A DNA stretch of 64,000 nt, taken from positions 49,408,221 through 49,472,220 of the forward strand of contig NC_090260.1 in NCBI RefSeq assembly GCF_037325665.1, given 5' to 3'. The DNA is from Littorina saxatilis (Eukaryota; Mollusca; Gastropoda; Littorinimorpha; Littorinidae). The notes below the pieces were generated by a model, which saw only the letters and a program-made list of their open reading frames with translations, was not told the DNA's origin and did no database searches. The position numbers and the translations under genes were made by a program. Positions 18,901 through 29,619 of the stretch are shown here, piece by piece (position 1 is the first letter of the stretch; every line of letters begins with the position of its first letter).

Positions 18901-20402
18901 TAAACGGGAACCTCCCTGGTGACGCCGTCCACAAACTGAACCCGGTTTCCAATGAGCAGGTCGCATGGAGGATCGTCCATGACGACGGCCACAATGGTCC
19001 CCGTGAACAACGGGGTTACGACCTTGATCACTGCCGTGTTCAAGTCGTAAGCGTGAGATGCCTCGGCCATTCTCACCCTGATGCTGTCTCCTGTGTAGGC
19101 CATAGCTGGAACTAGACTCGCCCGAACCACTATCATGTCTGCCCCTGTGTCCCGCAGACCTTCGCCCTTCACTCCGTTAACGTAGACGTTGCAGTGGGGC
19201 TGGAAATGTTTCCTGGAGCACGGAACGCAGAGTTGTGGGATGGTGCATGAGCTCGTGACGTCCCTGAACTCCTCACTGCCAACGAAGTGAACGCCCTTCT
19301 GGTCAGCCTGTCTCTTGTGGCAGTCCTTCTTCACGTGGCCCCGCTTGTTGCAGTAGTAACACTGGATGTCAGTTCTGGAACTCGATCCCTTGTGTCCCTG
19401 ATCGTCCTTCCCGTCCTTGGGTCCTGAAGAACCCGAATTTCCCGCTTTTCCTGGCCGTGAGCCTGAAGATTTGCCGGAGATCGCCTGGGCGTCCTCGTGC
19501 ACTCTGATCCAGTCGGCTGCCTCCTGAGTAGTCTTGGGCTGGTGCTCCTGCACGAAGGTCACCACCTCAGGTCGCAGGCTGGACATCAGTTGTTCCATGA
19601 CTATGAGGTCGGCAAGGTCGTTGACGGTCCAGTCCTTTTCGGCCATCTCCACCCAGCGCCGCAGGTAGAGGTTAAGGCGTGCCACAAACTGATGACTCAG
19701 CTCGCCGCTCAGTCTCTTGCTGTTACGCAGACGTCGTCTGTAGGCTTCAGCAGTCAGGTTAAAGCGCTGGAGTAACGCCTTCTTAAGTGCCTGATAGTCT
19801 CTCGCCTCGTCGTCCTCCAAAGCGTTGTAGAGCTGCAATGCGCGTCCCTTTAAGCAGGTGCTAAGGCGGCTAGCCCACGTGGCCTCTTCCCACTTCTGGT
19901 CAGATGCAATGCGCTCAAACCGGCGTAAAAAGTCGTCGAGCTCGTCCTTGTCATCGTCGAACGTCGGCAGTCTCGTACGGTCGGCAACAAACGTCGGCGC
20001 GCTAGCCTGAGTAAGCGTACCCTTCTCTGCCTGTAGCTTAGCTAGTTCTAGCTGGAGTTCGCGATCCGCCTGTTTGTCCTGTCTGTCACGTTCGGCCTGT
20101 CGTTCGGCCTGTCGTTCTTGTCTGTCAAGCTCGTCTTTCTTGTCTTGTCTGTCCCGTTCGTCCTTCTTTTCCTGTCTGTCTCGTTCGTCTTTCTCTTTCT
20201 TGTCCTGTCTGTCACGTTCGGCCTGTCGTTCTTGTCTGTCAAGCTCTTCTTTTCTCGTCTGTCGCTCTATGTCTTCCCTACGTTCCAGCTCCTTGCGTTT
20301 AAGCAAACTACGCGCTCTAACGCGTGCGTCACGCTCTGTCTGTTCCTCACTGCCAGGAGTCTCGAAAGTTATTCTCCTCGTCGGAGATCCCCCTGTAGCC
20401 AT
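15987..20402 (-). CDS. gypsy gag-pol polyprotein with INT before RT, about 1,471 aa
   Basis: The frame looks whole; I start it at MATGGSPTRRITFE. In order it holds: a charged Arg/Asp/Lys/Gln repeat region (about residues 20-125), a capsid part resembling the SCAN fold (about 200-310), a CCHC knuckle CYYCNKRGHVKKDCH (near 19,320-19,366), a protease with DTGADMIVV, the integrase HHCC region (GHLGTKKTTDRVWRHFYWPG) and its DDE core (AVDIIGP, TDRGTQF, NGLVERFNG). Reverse transcriptase follows (SPIVLVKKKDGRVRFCVDYR, FIDDVLIA), then RNase H (LRTDASGKGLGAVL, ETDHQPL). Integrase preceding reverse transcriptase in a gypsy-type element marks the Gmr1 lineage. Gag and pol appear fused in one frame. Confidence 0.92.
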   Translation of the reverse strand: MATGGSPTRRITFETPGSEEQTERDARVRARSLLKRKELERREDIERQTRKEELDRQERQAERDRQDKKEKDERDRQEKKDERDRQDKKDELDRQERQAERQAERDRQDKQADRELQLELAKLQAEKGTLTQASAPTFVADRTRLPTFDDDKDELDDFLRRFERIASDQKWEEATWASRLSTCLKGRALQLYNALEDDEARDYQALKKALLQRFNLTAEAYRRRLRNSKRLSGELSHQFVARLNLYLRRWVEMAEKDWTVNDLADLIVMEQLMSSLRPEVVTFVQEHQPKTTQEAADWIRVHEDAQAISGKSSGSRPGKAGNSGSSGPKDGKDDQGHKGSSSRTDIQCYYCNKRGHVKKDCHKRQADQKGVHFVGSEEFRDVTSSCTIPQLCVPCSRKHFQPHCNVYVNGVKGEGLRDTGADMIVVRASLVPAMAYTGDSIRVRMAEASHAYDLNTAVIKVVTPLFTGTIVAVVMDDPPCDLLIGNRVQFVDGVTREVPVYRSPDVISVLTRAQAEREDKPLKPLPAARAALGNVTPALLAKAQDSDPTLATPREHAKSGKVKLSGKHGRSKFLRDKKLLYREFSNQEGTFKQVVVPREFREGVMATAHDSILGGHLGTKKTTDRVWRHFYWPGICTDVRRFCASCDKCQKVVAKGRVRKVPLEKMPLIDEPFRRVAVDIIGPILPASEDGNRYILTMVDYATRYPEAIPLKSIEATRVAEALVTMWSRLGIPSEVLTDRGTQFTGGVMAEAARLLSLEQHFTTPYHAQCNGLVERFNGTLKTMLRKLAQEKPRTWDRYIPALLFAYREVPQESLGFSPFELLYGRQVRGPMAILRQAWTDEEADEEVQTTATYIVELRNRIEETCKLAQENLGRAAQRYARGFDRKARPRSFKIGERVLLLLPVKHNKLQLQWQGPFEVTAKVGQNDYRIVMNGKARLYHANLLRAYIERTAYGEKDKVTEAVAVVMDETTEEQGGGRVPVCPLEASEDLTDVHISPDLGDDQQADLQEILKDAARVLTDIPLQTHLEEFTFDLLEKQPVRTKQYPMPHAQKEVVRKEIADMTKLGVIEPANSPYSSPIVLVKKKDGRVRFCVDYRKLNKITAFDAEPMPDVDYLFSHLAKAKYFSKLDLTKGYWQIPVAEEDRPKTAFTTPFGQFQWTVMPFGLQNAGAVFTRMMRKLLEPLKREDISSFIDDVLIATETWTEHLDALRDVFGRLKDGNLGAKPSKCYLGFRELSFLGHVVGEGLLVPEDDKIQKIREAEPPRTKKEVRSFLGLASFYRRFIPHFAEIALPLTNLTKKLQPTVVVWTEECSSAFNTLKRRLTSQPILRLPDLNKDFVLRTDASGKGLGAVLLQETEGFLHPVCFASRKLTSAEAAYATVERECLAIVWGIQKFEAYLYGRPFCLETDHQPLQYLQVARLANARLMRWALILQPYQFTVRVIPGANNVGADFLSRAVEENMTVSETEVSS

Positions 20403-21090
20403 GGTTAGTTTTAGCAAAGCTTTATCACAAAAGTAAGTCTAACGCAGCTATAGCTAGAATACGCGGTGACGAAAGCGGTGGATACAAAAATCCAGCAACC
20501 GGAAAATGCAGAAGAAAAATCCAAACGGTGTAGAACAAATCGCGTAGCCTACTTTATGGCTGCTTTCTGCGGTGAAACAAAGTGTTTCCCACAGCCGTGG
20601 CCTACTTTATCGGCTGCTTTTTGCGGTGAAACAGAGTGTTTCCCACAGCCTTGGTTAGGACAGAAGTCCTCGGACCCTTCCCCCCCAAAATTCCAACAAA
20701 GTCAAAATATGGAGAAAAATCCAAGTAAAACAAGACGGTAGAAAATGTAACCTGTTACGGAATGCGAAACAACAATGTAGAGAAAACTGAGTAAAACGAA
20801 TAACAAATCCGCTAACCCCGCTCAGCTCTCTGCAACGGAAAACTCTGAACGTACAACAACAAAGATTCACAAACAAAGGAAAGGGAAGTAATCACAGTTA
20901 GCGCATACAATAGCTTACAAATTACAATTTACATTTCCTGCAAGATGTGAATCGCTTAAGGTGTGGTATATGATCAAAACTATACAAAAAAGGGTAGCAC
21001 CAAGCAGAAAATAAGTCGAGCACTGACGAGATTATCTGCTCTTAGTTATCCTTAATTGGTGGGTCTTTATCAGTTGGAAATTAACTGAGT
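20403..21090 (-). other. untranslated leader of the gypsy element
   Basis: About 690 bp lie between the primer-binding site and the gag start. They include two copies of a 60-bp block with GCTGCTTTCTGCGGTGAAAC (around 20,560 and 20,610). No gene is seen. Confidence 0.6.
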
Positions 21091-21110
21091 AAATCCCGGC
21101 TTGGCCCCCA
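21091..21110 (-). other. primer-binding site of the gypsy element
   Basis: On the minus strand TGGGGGCCAAGCCGGGATTT begins two bases after the 5' LTR. It is complementary to a tRNA 3' end finishing CCCCCA. It looks closest to tRNA-Pro by memory, with mismatches, so the primer tRNA is uncertain. Confidence 0.6.
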
Positions 21111-21112
21111 TG

Positions 21113-22678
21113 TGTCACGTTTCAATATATCACTCAAGGTGATTATGAACCGGTTAATTACTACTAATTAACTAACCACACCACGATCCACTCTCGCAGG
21201 CATACAATTCAATAGAGTCAACAAAAGTATAAGTTTCAGACGCCTGTTTATGTATAAACTCTCCACCTCCCTCGAGCCTTCACTCAAAATATGTTCCTTT
21301 TACGTTCTCAACACGTAAAAAACCAGTGTTCACTGACAAAATGCCAGTACTATGTAGAAAATTATAGTAACACGCTGAACCCGTGTAAATACAGTCGAAA
21401 TGAGAATGTTCTGTTCGAAAAGCTCTAGTTCGTGCAGGTGTCACACACCCCACGTTGTCACTACTCCAATGAAATCATAGATACGAAAAGACAACGGTGG
21501 TCAACGGGGTGCGTACGACATGGTGCACTTAGCTTTATCTCTGCTGCTGCTGCTTAGCCGGTATGCTGGTTAGTCGGTTCGCTGGTTAGCCGGTCCGCTG
21601 GTTAGCCGGTTCGCTGGTTAGCCGGTCCGCTGGTTAGCCGGTCTCCTGGTTAGCGTAGCCTCAACAGTTCCCGCCAGAGTCAGCCGTGCCGATGTTACGG
21701 GAACGTAACGAACGAACGAAACGAACGAACGAAGGAAGGCTGCAAACAGAAAGCATCGGTGCACTAAACATGTCAGCTACCCCTCACCCACCACCTTAAA
21801 ACATGTCATCTTTAAATATCTCATCGAGCACGTGGGCCTGCACAAAACTGACTTTTTACAACAACAAAACAGCCATTTTCCGTCCTTCTCTCCCTATCTG
21901 CAAAAACCATATACAGATTAGTATTTTAGCGTCACAGAGAGTAAATTATGCGCTAACCTGGAAAGAACAACAGAGAGTATTTCATTCCACAACACAGACT
22001 CATCAACAGCGTTAAATAATGATTTATTACCTCAAAAGCCTATGATTGTAACTCTCAATGGAAGCAAAGTCCGCCTCCTCCCTGGAACAGTCTCTGTTCG
22101 TCAACAGTGACCCAAAACGTCCAGAACCCCTTGTCGAATCCTTATGCGAAAGCCATCGCCGACGAAGGAAATGTGACGACTTGTCCTCAGCAAAATACGT
22201 GGCAGAGGAAAGGAATAACTTGTGGAAGTTCCCCTAGAGTGCCGAATATGATACTCGGTGAAAAACCATCATACTCTAGTAACTGTGTGTTAGGTCCTTC
22301 CCCTTCTGCCGCTGGGTGTCAAGTGTGTCGTCCTTGAGTCTCTGACAGACCACCTAGCCAAATACACGTGACTGACCTTGTCACCAAACCAGTCCAGCTA
22401 TACACAGTTTTGCCTCCCCAAGCAGGAAAAGAAGACACGAGAAACTCAATCCCTGAAAATCCCGTGCGCGCTGTCAGCGAAAAAAACCGTCAGCCCTATG
22501 ACAGCAGAAACCTGCACTGTGAAGCTCGTGCGTTTCAAAACATCCGTGCTCGGGAGCACTGTCAGCAAAAACTCTGCTGTGTCCAATATCACGCACAGGC
22601 GCTTTCTATCATACATTGACCCAGAACAGGCACTCCACTGAGTGACGCTTTCTTGGTCTCTGTCACCCGATCGTGACA
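21113..22678 (-). repeat. LTR (5' LTR in element orientation)
   Basis: This is the same 1,566 bp as the other LTR, with the only difference noticed by eye lying inside the GGTTAGCCGGTC tandem run. It is followed by the target duplication GCATT. Confidence 0.95.
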
Positions 22679-22683
22679 GCATT

Positions 22684-24110
22684 CGAGCGATGGGATTGTC
22701 GTATTTCAAACGAGGTGATTTGCTTGCACAGTCAGCGTTGACCATCTCATAACAGATCTGTTATGTGGATTATCGTGCGACGTTCGAGTCGGGGGCAAGG
22801 AATCGCAGGAAGCAAAGATGAGTCTTAATTTTTCCATTGTCACCTTTCTTTCCGGTTGTTGGTGCACATAATATTGTGCGGACAAAATGATGCGACGGCG
22901 AGTGTTTTTTGCCTCCAAGATTTTGTGGTGTGGGTATTGTTTTGCTCGTTTCATACCCTCACCAAAACCTGAAACACACCCCACCCCACCCTCCCCCTCC
23001 CTCACAATCAGCCCATGAACACAAACACTGACACACACAAATTAATGATCAAGTTACCCCCCCCCCCCCCAACCCTTCACTTGCACACCTGCAACGCAGA
23101 CGATCATATTATTGATCAGTGTTGGGTTTTTTGTTCTTGTTTGTGTTATTGCAGAATCGGTTTTCTCTTATTGCTACACGTGTCTCTTCATTACATTTCA
23201 CCATCGCCCTACCACCCTGCCCCTCTCGGTATTCCACCCCTCGGTTTTCAGTGGTAAATATTAGTAATCGAATATTGAAGCTACGTTGAGTCAAAGGTCA
23301 CAGAAGATTTGCATCGTGCAGCACTGCACGAATTGGGTCAAAGGACACAAACGATTTGCGTCGTGCCGCGAAGGAAAGATAATCGCGATCTTGTTTCTCA
23401 TTGCCTCTCTGTTTTTCATTCGACTTGTCATTCTGTTTGCTCGGCTTTGTCAGATGTCTTCATTTCTTGTTGCTATGTTCTTTGCTTTTTTATTATTATT
23501 TTTTTTATTTGCGCTTAGTTTATCGATACAACGTCTTGTGCACGGGTCAAAATGTGTGTGTCAGGGGTCAATTGGTTTGACTCAGTTAAACTTGACGTTC
23601 GTGTTTCTCCAAACAGAGATACACGCACTCCATGACTTTGTGAGAAGATAAAACATATGATATCGATAGGTTTCATTTGTTTGCGATAAAGCATAAATGT
23701 ATGACCTTTGATGAGGTAGTTTTGTTTTTTGTTTACATTTGCCAGTTTGCCAGTTCGTATTTGGAACTTGGCGAAGCAGTGTCGTCTGTTTAGGTCTGGG
23801 GAAACGCCAATGAAAAGAGCCGAAGAATCCTCGAGCGTTTCTATTGGGTTTGCTTTTGATTATCCATGTAATAGGGCTTCCTGCAACTATGGTAACCGGG
23901 GATTTATTCCCCGGGGAACATGAGATTTATTTCCCAGGTGCTTGTGAATGAAAACTCGTGAAAATGATGACAAATATCCTTGTTAGAAGGAAAGGTTTGT
24001 GAATAACAAGTGGAAAAGTACATGACACTGACACAGTCAGGACAACCGATAGAAAGAGCAACTGTTTGTGTAAGGAACTGTTCTGCTTTGCATAAGGCCG
24101 TGCACTCTCC
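22684..24110. other. non-coding stretch, no gene recognised
   Basis: The region holds a poly(C) run at about 23,057, a short internal duplication around GTCAAAGG at 23,290-23,370, and otherwise unique sequence. A 121-residue plus-strand frame at 23,286-23,651 is mostly a T-rich hydrophobic translation and is not supported. Confidence 0.5.
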
Positions 24111-24117
24111 GCCCCCC

Positions 24118-24163
24118 ACCCCCCCCCCCCCCCCCCCGTCCCTCTGTGTGTGTGTGTGTGTGT

Positions 24164-24214
<51 letters not shown>

Positions 24215-24354
24215 TGTGTGTGCGGGTGTCAGTGTTTGTGTGTGGCTCAACTGTATTGTGTGTATTCCCTCCACAACCCTTTTGCGCTTTTGACAATGTT
24301 TTTGGTCGTGGAAGCTTTGTAATGACCGTTGGCGTAGCAAATAACATTTTCTGA

Positions 24355-24440
<86 letters not shown>
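24118..24440. repeat. poly(C), TG and TC microsatellites
   Basis: There is a C tract at 24,118-24,137, TG repeats to 24,212, and about 40 TC units at 24,360-24,440. Confidence 0.95.
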
Positions 24441-24442
<2 letters not shown>

Positions 24443-24504
24443 AAACGCACACATTTATAACACGCACACACACACACGGGCGCGCACTGAATACAAAAAA
24501 GTGA

Positions 24505-25300
24505 GTTAAACTTAAAACCAGTTTAATGGATTAAAACAACAACAACAACAACATAAAAAACAAGAAATTCCTACGAGGTAGGAAAAACACCCCCGTCAAA
24601 GGGAAATAACCTTCTCAGTTGGTGGCAGTGACTGAGTGAGAATGGTTATTTCCCTTTGACCATTAAGATGTGCCTCTATAAGTCCTTGTATAATTTTAAT
24701 CCACCAATAACTCCCTAACCGTGTGTTTGACTGGTCCCAATTTTTGTAAGGACCGTCTCAGGAATGTATAGAACCTGTTCACCAAGTTTGGTGACGATCG
24801 GTCCGTTCATTCTTGAGATCTATATGCGAACACAAACAAACAAACAAACAAACACATCGAGCGAAACCTATGCACACCCCTCTACCGGGGGTGTAAAAAC
24901 TGAGTCACACCCACGACCAATGCCTCTGGTTCTAATTGTACAAAAAAATGCCTTCCTGGGCTATTATGGCTCTTCAGTCATGACAAATTTATAACAGGCA
25001 AAAATGACTGAATAGACAAACAAAACAGATCATTAATGGAGTTAAACATAAAATCAGTTTAATGGATAAAATCAACAACAACAACAAGAACATAAAAACA
25101 ACAACAAGAACATAAAAACAACAACATAAAATACAACAAAATAAAGTACAACAACATAAAATACAACAACATAAAAAAAACATAAAAAGATAACAACTGA
25201 TTCACATCCATGACCAATGTCTCTGGTTATAAATGTAACAAAAATGCCTTCTGGGCTTTTATGGGTCTTTGTGACAAATTTGTAACAGGTTAAAAAAAAA
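24505..25300. repeat. local tandem duplication with an inserted repeat
   Basis: GAGTTAAAC...CAGTTTAATGGAT and ...CCAATG(C/T)CTCTGGTT...AATGCCTT occur twice, at 24,503-25,020 and at 25,038-25,310. The first copy is interrupted by the family-3 repeat at 24,559-24,899. This gives the order: duplication first, insertion later. Confidence 0.6.
24559..24899 (-). mobile_element. interspersed repeat family 3, copy 1
   Basis: Read on the minus strand it starts TTTTTACACCCCCGGTAGAG, forming an ACACCCC/GGGGTGT hairpin, and ends with a TTCCTAC/GTAGGAA hairpin and CTTGTT. Inside are a (TTTG)n run and CACCAAACTTGGTGAACAGG. It also has a 24-bp inverted repeat based on GTCAAAGGGAAATAACC. It matches the copy at 42,661-42,982. 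Confidence 0.8.
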
Positions 25301-25499
25301 GGATTGAATGGAGAAACAAATTAAACAGAACAACTCGTTGACACTATAGAATCTGGATAAAAATCAGTTGGTGGGGAAGTTTTCAGGGCATCCTCATTTA
25401 GACTACCTTTGTGGACACCACCCGCTCAAAATGGTAGGAGAAGTTCGAGTCGCTATGGAAGGGAAATTACTCTTAACACACTTTGGTGACTTGGGTCTA

Positions 25500-26520
25500 C
25501 TTTCGTTTTCTTACAACCGGTCTTGCAACAACGCATTTGTGCTGCTCGGGACCAGAGATTTGCTTTCATACAACCGGACTTTTATACATCCGATTTTCAT
25601 ACAACCGGAAAATTCTAAGTAATAACAAAGAGTAGCTTCTGCCGGGACCCTGCCTACCCCTTTCATACATCCAGACTTTCATACATCCGGTGTTTTATAC
25701 ATCCGGTCTATACTGTACTAGTCTTGTACATACTATGGGATGAAAGCGGCGGACTTGCCCCACCCTGTAGGCGGACTTACCCCGACTTGGGGCAAGTTCG
25801 CCTACGTTAGGGTAGGTCTACTTAAAGCAGTATGCACAACAAATGTTCATGCGCACATAAAAACTGTCTGCACATTGATATCAGCTACACATTTGTCTTG
25901 ATGTAAAATAAAAAATCAGTCTTCTAGTTCATCAAACTCGCCAGTTATGCTACCAAAAGCATAAAAGTAGGCGGACTAGCCCCGGTCTCCCCTACAACCC
26001 AGGCTCGATCCTCTCCATAATTCAGGTTGGTGGGATAACTAATTGACCCTCAGGGGCAAAAGGAAACCCGAGGTGCTATATACTATGACTAAAAACTGTA
26101 GGCAGTTCGATCACGTAATTGTCCAGTCGGGGCGGTATCCTGATAAATTTAATATCCTTTCTTCAGTCAAAATATAAATAACTAAGTTTCTTGGGGGAAA
26201 TAGTCTGAGATTTCTTCAGTCAAAATATAAAACACCACATTATCTTTTTGAATGAAAACAACTCAGTGTTTTTATGAGAATATTCTTCGATTTGGTTTTC
26301 AAAGCAGTGAAAAACACACGCACGCACGCACACGCACATCCACACACACAAAATAAAAACAAATCAAACTGAATATCCTTTGTTCAAGCGTCTATAGTGA
26401 ACCCTCGGACTAGTGAACCCTCTGACTAGTGGACCCTCGGACTAGTGAACCCTCGGACTAGTGAACCCTCGGACTAGTGGACCCTCGGACTAGTGAACCC
26501 TCGGACTAGTGAACCCCTCT
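25500..26520 (-). repeat. composite repeat cassette, copy B (inverted relative to copy A)
   Basis: Going left to right the markers are CATACATCCGG repeats (25,505-25,710), GGCGGACTTGCCCC repeats (25,748-25,805), GGACTAGCCCCGGTCTCC (about 25,974) and tandem CCTCGGACTAGTGAA (26,398-26,518). This is the order of copy A reversed and complemented. No gene is recognised. Confidence 0.7.
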
Positions 26521-26541
26521 CATGTATAAAGTCATTGATTC

Positions 26542-27357
26542 ATAGTCAAGTTTTGACTAAATGTTTTAACGTAGAGGGGGGAATCGAGACGAGGGTGAGG
26601 TGTATGTGTGTGTGTGTAGAGCGATTTAGATAAACTATTGGACCGATCTTCATGAAATTTTACATGGGAGTTCCTGGGTATGATATCCCCAGACGTTTTT
26701 TTTCTTTCTTTTTTTTTTTTATAAATGTCTTTGATCACGTCATATCCGGCTTTTCGTGAAAGTTGAGGCGGCACTGTCACGCTCTCATTTTTAAACCAAA
26801 TTGGTTGAAATTTTGGTCAAGTAAACTTCGACGACGCCCGGACTTTGGTATTGCATTTCAGCTTGGAGGCTTACAAATTAATTAATGAGTTTGCTCATTA
26901 AAGTTGTCATTAAAATCGATTTTTCGCAAACAGATTTAAAATTGATTGCATCGTATTCTTCATTACATTCTGGATCTAAAAATATATACATATGTCATGT
27001 TTACTCTTAAAAGGTGATCACAATTAACGAAAATAGATTAAATAGTCTTACGATTAAAATTTAAGAAATCGATCCAAAAATGATTTCATCTTTTTCTTTA
27101 TCGTTTCCTGATTCCAAAAACATATAGATATAGGTTGTATTCAAAACAAGCTCAGAAAGCGGTTAGCACAATACGCTACCGCGCTATTCTGGCGTGTGCA
27201 TATCACTGCGTTTTGCACGTGGGAGGTGAGCGATTTCTTTCTCGCGGGGATTGACGAAGCTGTACTGTCTTGGTGAAAAAAATACAGTGCGTTCAGTTTC
27301 ATTCCGTGAGTTCGACAGCTTGACTAAATGTAGTAATTTCGCCTTACGCGACTTGTT
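26542..27357 (+). mobile_element. interspersed repeat family 4
   Basis: The element begins with a TAGTCAA/TTGACTA hairpin, and TTGACTAAATGT recurs near both ends. It ends TCGCCTTACGCGACTTGTT, a 4-bp-stem hairpin followed by CTTGTT. I recognise the body (GACCGATCTTCATGAAATTT, GGCGGCACTGTCACGCTCTC) as a common mollusc repeat. A related fragment lies at about 52,675-52,735. It is non-coding. Confidence 0.8.
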
Positions 27358-27680
27358 TTTTTTCTCTCCATTTATCACGTATCACTATCAGATTGCTTTA
27401 AGCACCTCTTATTGTTTTTAATTGTACAGATATCTCGGACTTTGTTTGAAGCGATTTTCAGATTCATTTTTCTTGATATTCCTAATGCCAAATAGTGGAA
27501 ACGAGTTTTGTGCAAGGAGAGATCAAGGGAGATCATTTTGAAGCCATTCCTTTAACAGTGAAATTGCATGGTGATAGATAAATTCATCAAAATAAGGAAT
27601 TAAGATCTCTACACTTTGTCTTCCTAGTTTGCTCTGTTGCATGGATCTCAGGGGGACATCTTTTTTCTCAGAATTTTTTC

Positions 27681-28485
27681 AACAAGAAGGGCAAAGCCCA
27701 TACGACTCACATGCTTGACCTCGACCTTTAGGGTAACGAAACCTAGCAATGACATCATACACTAAGAACTGCTTTACACATTTTTCCTACCAAAATACAT
27801 GTGACCTTGACCCAAGGTCAAGGTCATCCAAGGTCATGCAACACAAAGCTGTTAATTCAAGACATAGGAAGTACAATGGTGCTTATTGGCTCTTTCTACC
27901 ATGAGATATGGTCACTTTTAGTGGTTCACTACCTTATTTTGGTCACATTTCATAAGGGTCAAAGTGACCTTGACCTTGATCATATTTGACCAAATGTGTC
28001 TCATGATGAAAGCATAACATGTGCCCCACATAATTTTTAAGTTTGAAACAGTTATCTTCCATAGTTCAGGGTCAAGGTCACTTCAAAATATGTATACAAT
28101 CCAACTTTGAAGAGCTCCTGTGACCTTGACCTTGAAGCAAGGTAAACCAAACTGGTATCAAAAGATGGGGCTTACTTTGCCCTATATATCATATGTAGGT
28201 GAGGTATTCAATCTAAATAACTTCAGAGAAAATGGGAAAAATGTGAAAAATAGCTGTTTTTTAGGCAACATTTATGGCCCCTGCGACCTTGACCTTGAAG
28301 CAAGGTCAAGATGCTATGTATGTTTTTTGGGGCCTTGTCATCATACACCATCTTGCCAAATTTGGTACTGATAGACTGAATAGTGTCCAAGAAATATCCA
28401 ACGTTAAAGTTTTCCGGACGGACGTCCGGACGGACGACTCGGGTGAGTACATAGACTCACTTTTGCTTCGCATGTGAGTCAAAAA
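27681..28485 (-). mobile_element. interspersed repeat family 2, rich in AGGTCA motifs
   Basis: On the plus strand it runs from AACAAGAAGGGCAAAGCCC to GCATGTGAGTCAAAAA; on the minus strand the end is a GGGC/GCCC hairpin plus TTCTTGTT. GACTCAC/GTGAGTC pairs lie at both ends. Inside, GTGACCTTGACC and AAGGTCAAGGTCA recur. It lies beyond the inferred 3' end of TARDBP. It is non-coding. Confidence 0.75.
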
Positions 28486-28740
28486 TGAAATCAAGGGAGG
28501 CAACTTATAGATGAATGATAGGAAATCATTACACATTCAGTGACTCATATGTTTTGAAGAAAACACGATTCAGGTGATCATGTTTCTGTATTTTCTTTGT
28601 AAAACTGGTCAGATCGGGTAGTTGGAACAATGTGCAAGTTGATGTGGTGTTCCAAGAGTATATGTTCTGAGACAGTGTTTTAATGTGGTGTTATTTTGTA
28701 CATGAGCCATAAGATAAGTTTTATTGAATTGAAGTTTTCA

Positions 28741-28890
28741 CACACACACATGCACTCACACAAAAACCACACGCACAGGCAACGTTCGAGTTTTCACACA
28801 AACTTTAACACAAACACACCACACACAGACTCGCTATCTCTTTCTTTCTACATGTACATATAAGTCCAGTTAAAAGTTTCAACCTTTATT
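28741..28890 (-). promoter_or_regulatory. TARDBP: distal poly(A) signal and GU-rich downstream element of TARDBP
   Basis: AATAAA (minus strand, 28,890-28,885) is followed by about 100 bases that are GU-rich in the transcript (CA-rich on the plus strand, 28,741-28,826). A hexamer followed by a GU-rich element is the standard cleavage arrangement. It would end a transcript including the exon at 31,636-31,991. Confidence 0.55.
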
Positions 28891-29619
28891 TTGAACACAT
28901 CGATTTGAATCAGAATGCATGGAACGATAATACAATGAGACTACATTTCACCATCGTCATACACACAGAGCACTGTCAAAGAAAAACATGTACAATTTAA
29001 AAAAAAGAACAACCCCACCAAACACCATGCAGTGTTGATGGAAGAGAAAAACCGCCCAGTGGTATGATATGTACACGTAGTGAGGCTGACAATTGGAGCT
29101 GGAGTGTCAGGTGTTCACTTGCACCCAGTCTAATATCCAATCAATGCACACCACTATCCCCAAGCAACTCGGGAAAAAGAAGACAGGCTTTATCTGGCAT
29201 TACAGAGAGGTTGGGGGAGGGGGTGGAAAAGTTGATTGTGCCAACTGCAGTCAAACAGCGACAGGTGCCCAGAGACTTGGGGGAATGGGGGTGGGGGTAG
29301 CAATTAACAAAAAGTTGATTCTGCCAACTGTGCCCTCTGCAGCAACAGGTGACCAGAGATTTGGGGGAATGGGGGTGGGGGAATAGCTATGGAGGAAAGT
29401 GTGCCACCCTTTTCCACTCTCCATAAATGGCGTGGACATCACCCACCGAGGTCAATCACTTTTGAGCAAATCAAAGGATGAGGATAAGATTTCATATGGT
29501 CCTGTGAGGTTAGCCTCATGGAAAATTGCTTCTCGCTGGGGAAAGCAAGCTGCCATTCAGTACATGCTACCCATTTATTTTATTTTTTAAGCATGCATGT
29601 ATTCCAGCTCTGACACTTT

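Larger units (their letters stand above)
14409..22678 (-). mobile_element. Ty3/gypsy LTR retrotransposon, Gmr1-like, looks whole
   Basis: Two 1,566-bp LTRs with TG...CA ends flank a minus-strand internal region with a primer-binding site, one long gag-pol frame and a purine tract. The 5-bp target duplication GCATT is present at 14,404-14,408 and 22,679-22,683. The two LTRs look nearly identical by eye, so the insertion is young. The pol order is protease, integrase, reverse transcriptase, RNase H, unlike ordinary Ty3/gypsy and as in the Gmr1 lineage. No envelope gene was seen. Confidence 0.93.

Noticed and set aside
23286-23651. 121-codon hydrophobic plus-strand frame
   Set aside because: Begins in a local duplication and consists mainly of T-rich sequence; no domain and no splice or promoter context.
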